DNA of 64,000 bases. Origin: Temnothorax longispinosus. Taxonomy: Eukaryota; Arthropoda; Insecta; Hymenoptera; Formicidae. Positions 55,001-64,000 of the stretch are shown one piece after another. The stretch spans positions 1,654,798 through 1,718,797 of the forward strand of contig NC_092369.1 in the NCBI RefSeq assembly GCF_030848805.1, given 5' to 3'. A program made the position numbers and the translations under genes. Each line of letters opens with the position of its first letter. Within the stretch, counting starts at the first letter, position 1. The notes under the pieces were generated by a model, which had not been told where the DNA came from, ran no database searches, and worked only from the letters and a program-made list of their open reading frames with translations.

Positions 55001-57250
55001 ATGGATCAGACAAGAAACAGATCAAGCAGGCCGCGATTGCGGTCTCACGGTAACTCTGCTAGGGTGCTTGTGTTCGATCAAAACGAAGTTGAAGAAACTG
55101 CCAATAACGTGGAAGCAGAAGTGCACAAAAGTCCGGTACCACCAAAATTGGAAAGCAAAGAAGCTCCAGTTCGGCCTGGTTAATAAGATTTTCTTTCATA
55201 TTAATTTGCATTATCTGAACCTTGTTGTTTCTTGCTATTCGTATGAAATAATCTATCTTGTTGAGTTATGCGATACATGTTACATCAAAATTATATGATT
55301 TTAGTTAGCGGAGAGTTATCAAATCTAGTTCGCATGAGAAATTCTGCGATAGGAAAGTCAGCGCCTTCTCTGTCAGTTCATGTGGTTAGTATGTTTCAAT
55401 CGACAAGCATGATAATATTAACTTATTTGTGCGTATATTTGGCAATAACATTCATTTTTTTCCAGCGTGATTTCAACATTTCTCGTCGCGCTGCTAAAGC
55501 GGCCCATCGCAAGTCTCTCATCTCAACCACGTCACCTACCTTACCACGTTGCCATTCACCTTTGTCAGGTATGTAATTTTTATATCTTTCTAATCATCTT
55601 TATCTTTAGGAATGTTACGTCTTTTCATCAAGTACTTCTGAAAATACAGGGATGCCTTTATAACAATAATTAAACGTACACACAATGCATTTAATTTTGT
55701 TAGACTTAGAACATATTGAAATATTTCTGTATCCTGTCACCTAGTATCCTCGATAAATTAGATCTTAAAAGAATTCTATCGTAGCATAAATTTCATTTAT
55801 AATTAGCGGAGAGATTTTTTTATCGTTTACTGATTTACTTAATTATTCAATGATGTAGTAGATTAATTTTTTCTACTGCTTGTTTCCCAAATATAGCATT
55901 CGTCCCGATAGTAGGCAGTCCTCTAGAGAGCCCTAGGATGTCATCCAGTCCACACTTTGCTTTTGCTCCAATTAAAAGGTACCTACTTTACATTTATACC
56001 GTTTGTCCTAGGACATTTAAATTAGTCCGATCTGATTGCTCAAGGAGGTAAGATGACGTCGTTGAAAAAGTGCTATATCTTCCGCGTGTTATGTAAATAG
56101 AAAAGAAAAATGGTGAGACAAAAACTGCACTGTGCAAAGTTTGTGAAAAGAAGCGAAAGCATGATAAAGAAATGCTTGTAAGTTTTAACGTGATACGAGC
56201 ATCAAAACTTCAAGAAATGCTTTAATGTCTTTTTATGATTTATTAATTTAAATAAGATTCTTGAAAAGAGAGAGGGATTTTTAAACGCATATTATATTAT
56301 GACATTCAAGAATTGGCGGAGGTGCTACAGGAACTGGCGATGGCAGAAGATGGTCAGTTGCTAGTTTACCGTCCAGTGGCTACGGAACAACACCTGGTTC
56401 CAGTAATGTTTCGGTAGATCGATTAATATGCGTTGAATACCTTCTGTCCGCGCTAACCACGATTTATAATTTGTCATTTGTATTCCGCTAGTCACAATAT
56501 TCGAGCCAAGAACGTTTGCATCAACTGCCAAATGTTCCCACCAAGGACGAGCTACGCATGTTATCTTGCCATTTCTCCAAGCCCGGGACACCATGCTCCT
56601 CCCATCCAGGTTTCCCAGGTTCTAGCATATCTAGTATTCCGGGTAGCGCGTCTCTCAGCCTTGAAGAAGAAGGCCGTCGATCGCCGTTACATCGTCCACG
56701 TTCCCGAAGTTTGAGGTATTGCGTATAAACGATTGCGTATGCGATCTATTAAAATTTCTTTACCGGCTGCTACTCAACAGTTTTTAATTGATCGATGTTA
56801 AATCACGATTATTATACTGACAAATATATTGATTTATAATTTTTGCAATTGCAGCAGTCCAAGTCGATCACCTGTTCTTGACAGCGAAATTGTTATGATG
56901 AACACTTTATATAAAGAAAGATTTCCAAAGGTATTATCGATTAATTTTGTGTTTATTGTCAAAGAATGTTTATTAAAATAGCCGATTATGTCAACCGTGA
57001 CAATTACATTTTCAGGCAACGCAACAGATGGAAGAACGACTGACCAATTTTATTAATGAAAACAAAGAGATAGATGAATATGAGGTAGTGGCTAACATGA
57101 CGCAAGATTCATTACCAATTTTACGCTTTGTACATCATCAAGTAATCGAAATGGCCAGAGACTGCTTGCAAAAATCTCAGGAAAAATTAATTACAACGAG
57201 ATACTTTTACGAGATGAGCGAGAATCTGGAACATCTATTAATGGAGGTAC

Positions 57251-57309
<59 letters not shown>

Positions 57310-60300
57310 CTGTGACTTTTTGTCGAGACATATAATGATTATTGCAATTCTTTTGCAGACAAAAGATAAGTCTTTAGAGGCAGCAACGAGATTAACAGGA
57401 CTTATAAAGAAGCTACTATTAGTTATATCGCGTCCAGCTCGTCTATTAGAGTGCTTGGAATTCGATCCTGAGGAATTTTATCATTTACTCGAACAAGCAG
57501 AAGGCCAAGCTAAAGTAAATGCGGGAATAAAAGCCGATATTCCTCAATATATCATTACAAAACTGTCCTTAAATAGAGATCCTATATCCGGTATATATTT
57601 TTAATTTTCTAAATCGACGCAATATATTCCTAAACAAATTTATTATTTAATTTTCTCATACGCAGAACTTGCTGTAGAGTTGCAGGAAGACTTGAATAAA
57701 TTGGAGGATTCAGCGAGTTCTAGCGATAGTAATCTGCAAGTGACATCGAGTCCAAATAAAGACGATGACAAATCTCAGCGTATTCCGTGCGAAAGTGATT
57801 ACGAGGTATTGAAACTTATTAGCAATGGCGCATATGGCGCTGTGTATTTGGTCAAGGAGAAGACCACCCGGCAGAGATTCGCCTTGAAGAAAATCAACAA
57901 GAATAATTTAATGCTACGAAATCAAGTGGAACAAGTGTTTGCTGAAAGAGATATAATGAGCTTCACGGATAATCCATTTGTAGTCTCTATGTACTGTAGT
58001 TTCGAAACCAAGGTATGCGTGTCACGCTTCATTTTTATTGCGGATTTTATAATACGATGTATATCATTAATCATTAACAATTGCTTATCCTTTTCAGAAA
58101 CATTTGTGCTTGGTAATGGAATACGTAGAGGGAGGAGATTGTGCGAATCTTTTAAAGAATATAGGTCCACTGCCACCAGACATGGCAAGATTTTATTTCG
58201 CAGAGACTGTCTTAGCTGTCGAATATTTACACAGTTACGGCATTGTACATCGAGATTTGAAGCCCGATAAGTAAGATCATATGAAACAGAAAAGAAGAAT
58301 ATGTATTACACAAGTAAACATTAAATACACAAGTAAAATATCGATAATTATTTTTTTTTTATAGTTTACTTATCACTGCCTTGGGACACATCAAGCTTAC
58401 TGACTTCGGCCTCAGTAAAATGGGTATAATGTCCTGTAAGTATGAAAGCTTTAATTGTAATATAACTAAAAGGGCGAAGTAAAAAATAAATAATTGTCCG
58501 CGTTTAATTTCAAGTGGCAACAAATCTTTACGAGGGTTATATCGATCGAGACACACGGCAATTCTCAGACAAGCAAGTGTTCGGCACACCGGAGTACATT
58601 GCTCCAGAAGTTATATTGCGCCAGGGTTACGGTAAACCGGTCGACTGGTGGTCTATGGGTATTATATTGTACGAATTTCTAATTGGCTGTGTTCCATTCT
58701 TTGGCGAGACACCCGAGGAATTATTTGCTCACACAGTGAACGGTGATTTTTCTTTTTTCGTTTCTAATCTAATCTTTCGGCTTGATACAAGTCGAAATAT
58801 TCTCTCGCAAACAGTATATTGCATGATAAATAATGAATTTTATTTTCTAGATGATATCGAATGGCCAGACGAGGATGATTGGCCTGTTCAACCTGAGGCG
58901 AAGGACATTATAACAGTTCTTTTACATCAGAGCCCTAGGGATCGACTGGGAACTGGTGGGTCACACGAGGTCAAGGAGCATCCATATTTTTATGGAGTAA
59001 ACTGGAACAGCTTACTTAGACAGAAAGCCGAGTTTGTGCCACAATTAGTTAACGATGAGGATACAAGTTACTTTGATAGTAAGTATCAGAGATATTGCGA
59101 TACTATTATAATATTTTATTCAATCTGTGAATATTTATACTTAGAGTCTATGCTAAATGATTATAGTAGTGCTATAATTTTCTATTTTATCTGCCATTAT
59201 TGAAATATATTATCTTTGTAATATTTCAGCTCGTATGGATAGGTATAATCATGATTTAGGCGATGATACAGACGACACCGATGATTCCCCCTTATTCGGA
59301 TCGTTCTCCTCTTACTCGCCTCAGTCGCGCAAGATTTCACAAACGCGCCCACCTCAGTTCAACTCGGACGTAGAATCGGACGCTTCCAAGAAACAACTGT
59401 TCCGCACTGAACTTGAAGGCACGTTCGCGCAATTGTCTCTCGGATCGACTGCGTCGTCGATGGCGCCGCTATCCAAACTGACCGATTCACAATCCGCACA
59501 ATTATTTGAGAAACATCGACCGCCCTCCTCGTTAATAAATAATAGTTCTTGCGCCGAGAATCAAAACAGAATCGACAAGCTCAACGCTACGTCGTCATCC
59601 TTCGTGACTCCCGGCGCTACGATCTCATCGGGCAACGAGCCGCAACTGTCAGCCGTTAAAAGTACCCAGGCGGAAAGAACGTCGATTAATCTGAGTACAC
59701 CCGATTCCTCGCAAACCGAGTCCGATGACATTAGTCCTCAGATCCAGAGAAAGCGGCACACGCATTCCCGTGACAAGCTGCCCAGGTTCAGTATATCCGT
59801 TGATGATGAACACATGTGAGTCATTCATTCACATCCTTGCAACAACACAATTTTCTCTCTCTTTTCTCTTTTTAACTTAGTTTTTACTCTTAACTCTCAT
59901 ATACATTTCCAATTTTTGTATAATTTGAGTTTATATACAAATAATGTATAATTAATTAGAGAATACTATTATAGTTTTTATTTTACAATATTAACGTGTA
60001 TCTTGTCTAATAATCAACGTAGCTGCAATGTGTACATTTAATAAATCTCTAATTCATTTTATCAATTAGATAATCGTATCTAATAATTATAAAATCTAAT
60101 ATTTTTACTCTCAGATCAGGTCTTCCACACACATCCTCACAGTAATATAATTATATTTCTCTTTTTTCTTTCTAGTTTAATTTCTTAACTCTCACACGTA
60201 TACGCTTCTAATTTCTATATTAATTTATACACTTTACTTTATAGTTTTTATTTTATAACATTGATGTGTAATTTATATAGTAATCGACAGCCATTTGCAT

Positions 60301-63300
60301 TTAATAGGTATATATAAAATTCATTTCATAATTAAATAATTAAGCTCAATTATAAAACTGTAATTTTTTTGTAAGATCAGATCTTCCACAATCTCACACT
60401 AATATAATTATTTTTTTTTACGTTTAATTTTTTTAACTCTTGTATATTTCTTATACTCTCTAACTCTTGTATATATTTCTAACTTCTATATATATTGATT
60501 TAACACTTTAAGTTGTGTATTTTATTTTACAATTCTTATTTTATAACACTGATATGTAATTTACATAGACATAGTCATTTGCATTTTTGATATCTATGAT
60601 ATATTTAATGATTAGATAATGAAGTATTCGGTATTTATAAAATCGTATTTTTTTAGATTGGACCTCGCAGCGGCAAATAAGGACGCAATGGAGGAGAGCA
60701 AGCACAATTCCAGCACTGACTCCTTCGAGTCTTTCAGCGCCATATCTGTGTTACCATCCGCCCGGCAGAAATCTCGATCCGTCATAAAATCAGCCTCGAC
60801 CAGTGGATTGTCGTTAGTGATCCCGACCAGCGACTTTGCCTGTATGTATTTCTCAAGAATATACAATCGAGAAAAATAGTCTCTAACATAGAGGCTGAAC
60901 TGCACTTGCACTTGCATGCTTCTTCTCCTCTAGTAACCGATTGACCAGCTGAAAGTGAGACTTGTAAAGGCAGAAGCTTGTTGCAAGTTTTACGCGCTAT
61001 GTCTGGATCGGATAGCATTTTTACTCTTCAATGAAGCGGTTTAAAATTCGTTTATTTCTCATTTGAAATATGTATCTTTAGATGACGCGCCGCTGAATGT
61101 TCAACCTATCGAGTCGCCTGGTGGATCGTCGACCGCGTCTTCAAGGGATACTTCTCCCTGTCGCGAGCTGAGTCCTCTTGTGACTAGTCTGAAACCGCCC
61201 ATTATCATTCGTCGAGGACCATGCGGCTTTGGCTTTACCGTACACACCATCAGAGTTTACTACGGCGACAGTGATTTCTACACTATGCATCATTTAGTAA
61301 TGGCACGTATAAAAATAACTTATCTTAATTATTCTAATTATTCTAAGAATGCTAATCACAGCATACTTCTCAAACTACCAGTATTTTTTATATACTAACT
61401 CTAAAATTATCGTTTCTACCTGAATTTGATGGAAATTCTCTCATTATATCTCACTTTTAGAATTCCTTATTTAAAGATATGTCAGTTCCGCATTGTTTCT
61501 TTTCAACATACTTCTGAATTTGTTAAAAATTTTAAATTTATTATTTTTATTTTTTATTCCATATTAATTTTTATCTGTTATCCGAGTGTTATTATTATTA
61601 TAGCATACACTCTATTTTGTACTCCGTTCTATTCATTTCTATCTGTCATATTTAATTTTTATTATACGTTATAATTAGTAATTAGATGAAGTACCTTACA
61701 AATAGATTCGAATCTGTTGGCATAATTTCAAATTCTCTACGATTACTTCGAAAAATAAAAGTAATACTTTCAAGGAGACTCGAATCTTGATGTAATGGGT
61801 TTGAACCTTTTATAAGTACCTCGGAAAACAAAAGTGTTAAATCTTTATACATTACATTCTTTAAACTAACAATTCCATTCGAGTACTATTTGTAAAAGAC
61901 TCGATTCTTTACAACAGAAACTACTTGTACGTATATTTCGAATTCTGCAGGTACTTTTTCTAAAATTTGAAATTAATTAGTTGGAATCAAATACTTCGCA
62001 AGTACAATACTCGTAGCTCGAATCTTAAAAAATGAAACTTGAATATTGAATTTAACTCTGATTTTCAAGTGCACATTGAACTTAATGCCATCCCTAGTTG
62101 TGTATATAACAGTATATAACATTTTAAATTCTGTGTTCTATTTTTACTTGTTACCTTGCGTTTTATCTTTAAATTTTGCGCGTTTTATTTCACTGTGTCG
62201 AGGAACAACTTTGCTTCTTCTCTCTAAAATATTAATTTAATTCCAATATTTAATTCCTAATAATTCCTAATTTAATTTTATATAAATCACTTTCTATAGG
62301 AGGTTGAACAATCCAGTCCTGCATTTGAAGCTGGTTTAAGACCCGGCGACCTGATAACGCACATAAACGGCGAGCCGGTGCAGGGCCTGTATCACACCCA
62401 GGTCTTGCAGCTGATGCTAAGTGGCGGTGATCACGTAACGTTACGCAGCACACCACTGGAGAATACCAGCATCAAGACTGGCGGTAGGAGGCGTGATCTT
62501 GCGCAGAGTAAACTGGCGCGCCGGACGCTGCACAAGCAACGGAAGCAAAAGCGGGATCACTCAGACAAGAAGCGGAAGACGTCCCTTTTTAAAAGAATAA
62601 GTTCCAAACGGGCGAGCGTAGAGATGCAGCAGGTACACTGGGAAATTTTGCTTGTACCATTGACTATGAATTATGTATTTCGTGACATCTGTATACTTCA
62701 ACTGTACTCTATACTAGATTACTAATCACGATGTCCCGTTGTGCGATGCATCTAATGTTGATTTGTCAATTTTGCACAGCGAGACGTGCAGAAGAATTAC
62801 GTTATTCTTTTACACGCTATTGCAAAGAAAAAAAAGAAAACTGAAGAAACTTTAAAGCACCAGTATATACGCGATTACACACTGATTACGTTAAGTGCAT
62901 TTTCTTTTGCAGCCGTTAACTATCAGTTGTCCATTGTCAGCACCCATTTTGTCCAGCGACAGCAAACCTCCACTTATGGTATGATTTCTTATACATTCGC
63001 TCATCTTTCCCGTCGATCTCCATCGATGTTGTTTCTGTTCGCTGCGCCGTTCTGTTGACAACATTGTATTTCTTATGCGATTACACGGCTTTTGAATGCT
63101 ATTCCACACTCTGCAAATAATTATTGCGTTCAAGAATCTTTATACAACACCCACGATTGCCAGTTGTTAACAATACATAAAGTTGTCCTATTATATCGGA
63201 TTGACTCGTTTCACAAAACGAGATGTTCCATGAACAAAAGAGTACTCGTACTTTCGCACTGATGAATTTTGTCAAAAATTTTGCAGATGGCCGCAGGAAT

Positions 63301-63776
63301 TTGCTCGCCCTCGATGGTCACGCCTAGCCGATCGTTTCAGTCGTTTACGCGTTCGCAAGAGGCGTCACCGTACTTCACGGCGTGTTCAAAATCTGTCTGC
63401 AGCCCGTCCCCGCCGACGAATCGCGCCAGCACAGACTCTTATCATTCTGCCGGGAACTCGAGTTCGTGCTCGAGTCCGAACTCCTCGTCCCCAGGTTCGA
63501 ATACGTCCGCGGGCAATTTGTCGGGCATCTCGAACCAATCGCATTATCAGCGGCCGAGCACTCTTCACGGTCTCAAGCACAAGCTGCATACGGCCGCGAA
63601 GAACATCCATTCTCCGAATCGCAGAAAGTCCGTGGGCCACATACCGCTGTCGCCGTTGGCTAGGACACCGAGTCCGTCGCCGATCCCCGCCAGTCCGACG
63701 AGAAGCCCAAGCCCCCTGGCGTTTCCCACGGGCCATCAACCTGGTAGTTCCAACACTACGCAATCGTATAGTCCAG
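55001..63776 (+). CDS. MAST: Microtubule-associated serine/threonine (MAST) kinase, 3' part outside window
   Basis: Twenty exons join in phase: 55001-55178, 55305-55384, 55466-55568, 55897-55978, 56311-56413, 56492-56715, 56855-56930, 57016-57246, 57359-57590, 57666-58012, 58098-58270, 58365-58435, 58515-58742, 58851-59078, 59230-59815, 60657-60841, 61082-61302, 62300-62632, 62913-62978 (optional), 63287-63776; about 1412 residues so far. This AGC-group kinase is cytoskeleton- or synapse-linked in animals; Drosophila drop out is a relative. ACCATGG at 55001 is a strong start context. MAST pre-kinase domain: LVRMRNSAIGKSAPSLS to FDPEEFYHLLEQAEGQ. Kinase, residues about 481-755: ISNGAYGAVYLV, FALKKINK, YGIVHRDLKPDN, TDFGLSK, FGTPEYIAPEVI, then AGC tail RQKAEFVPQL. 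PDZ, about 1080-1165: IIIRRGPCGFGF to LRPGDLITHINGEPV. Beyond it lies a Ser/Pro-rich tail (RRKSVGHIPLSPLARTPSP). The exon ends in phase 1 at 63776. The join at 61302 needs a GC donor. Confidence 0.92.
57249..57306. repeat. (TA)n microsatellite
   Basis: Long TA run directly after the exon ending at 57246, a few bases from its splice donor. Confidence 0.95.
59840..60640. repeat. Three diverged tandem copies of about 265 bp in a MAST intron
   Basis: Landmarks recur in order: CTTCCACA-TC-CACA-TAATATAATTA, then TTTAACTCT, then TTTATTTTA-AA-ATT-A-GTGTA, at about 59840, 60110 and 60375. Copies are strongly diverged, so the duplication is old. Confidence 0.65.
61303..62299. other. MAST intron inside the PDZ coding region
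   Basis: AT-rich. Near 62080 CCATCCCTAG resembles a hAT-like end, and diverged GATTCGAAT/TTCGAATTC words recur between 61690 and 62050; no element limits could be set. Confidence 0.4.
62913..62978 (+). CDS. MAST: Possible 66-bp cassette exon of the MAST gene
   Basis: Flanked by TTTTGCAG and GTATGA, phase 0 on both sides, coding 22 residues (PLTISCPLSAPILSSDSKPP). Inclusion or skipping keeps the frame between 62632 and 63287. Confidence 0.5.
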
Positions 63777-64000
63777 GTATAAAAAAAATTCAATTATATA
63801 ATTTAACATTTTGATTGTCGCAGCGATTACGCGTGCAAATTACGCTTTTCCGTAAATATTTAAGTTTTTATTTGGTCACCTAATAGCATTTTCTATCGGT
63901 AGTCTTGATTTAAAAACAAACGGAGAAAGATTAAATAAATAATTTATAAATTATAAAATAAATTATTGTAAGGGAAGCCAAATAGCATCAAGATTTTTTC

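Noticed and set aside
62786..62912. Lys-rich frame beginning RDVQKNY in MAST
   Set aside because: An acceptor exists near 62779 but no convincing donor keeps the frame; possible alternative exon, not called.
1..64000. Bacterial, symbiont or viral origin of the window
   Set aside because: Spliced animal genes occur throughout and no prokaryotic operon or viral gene was recognised.

Overview
The window is nuclear DNA from an arthropod, most likely an insect and plausibly a hymenopteran such as an ant. The evidence is GT-AG introns, AT-rich introns and intergenic DNA with CpG-rich promoters, animal-type genes (PDE7, PPP4R2, ABCB10, MAST kinase, a Lon relic, a DGCR6/gdl relic), many small inverted-repeat elements, a Penelope-like retroelement and a 500-base assembly gap. 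There is nothing prokaryotic. The species assignment is inference.

Layout. 1-1.5 kb: 3' part of a MULE transposase followed by local duplications. 3.6-18.8 kb (+): seven exons of a PDE7-type cyclic-AMP phosphodiesterase whose HD domain is followed by a very long, probably disordered tail full of R-R-x-S-x-P sites, with an alternative last exon at 18.76 kb. The introns hold several inverted-repeat elements, a hAT relic, two tRNA-like sequences and satellite repeats. 18.8-26.3 kb: AT-rich, with a Penelope-type endonuclease relic at 20.8-21.2 kb and an inverted pair of mariner 3' ends at 24 kb. 26.35-30.21 kb: a complete Penelope-like element with identical 80-bp terminal repeats and a 10-bp target duplication, interrupted by an 883-bp DNA transposon. 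30.2-33.3 kb: CpG-rich DNA, a small inverted-repeat element and a DGCR6/gdl pseudogene. 33.5-37.3 kb (-): an element-like, broken gene with a TGCD-type nuclease motif, joined to an intron-containing Lon protease pseudogene. 37.3-41.9 kb: foldback elements, a CpG-rich candidate promoter with an orphan first coding exon, and an assembly gap.

42-64 kb is the gene-dense part: a P-element/THAP9-like THAP gene (-) facing PPP4R2 (+, single exon) across about 770 bp; ABCB10 (-); then a CpG-rich region and the MAST serine/threonine kinase (+), of which 20 coding exons including the kinase and PDZ domains lie inside the window and which runs off the right edge.

The host genes do not form an operon or a common pathway. 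Two loose themes can be read: cyclic-AMP and kinase/phosphatase signalling (PDE7, PPP4R2, MAST) and mitochondrial function (ABCB10, Lon relic). The rest of the biology is a dense record of transposition, with elements nested inside each other, inside introns and at gene ends. Exon borders were set by eye from splice consensus, reading phase and family alignment from memory; none was computed.
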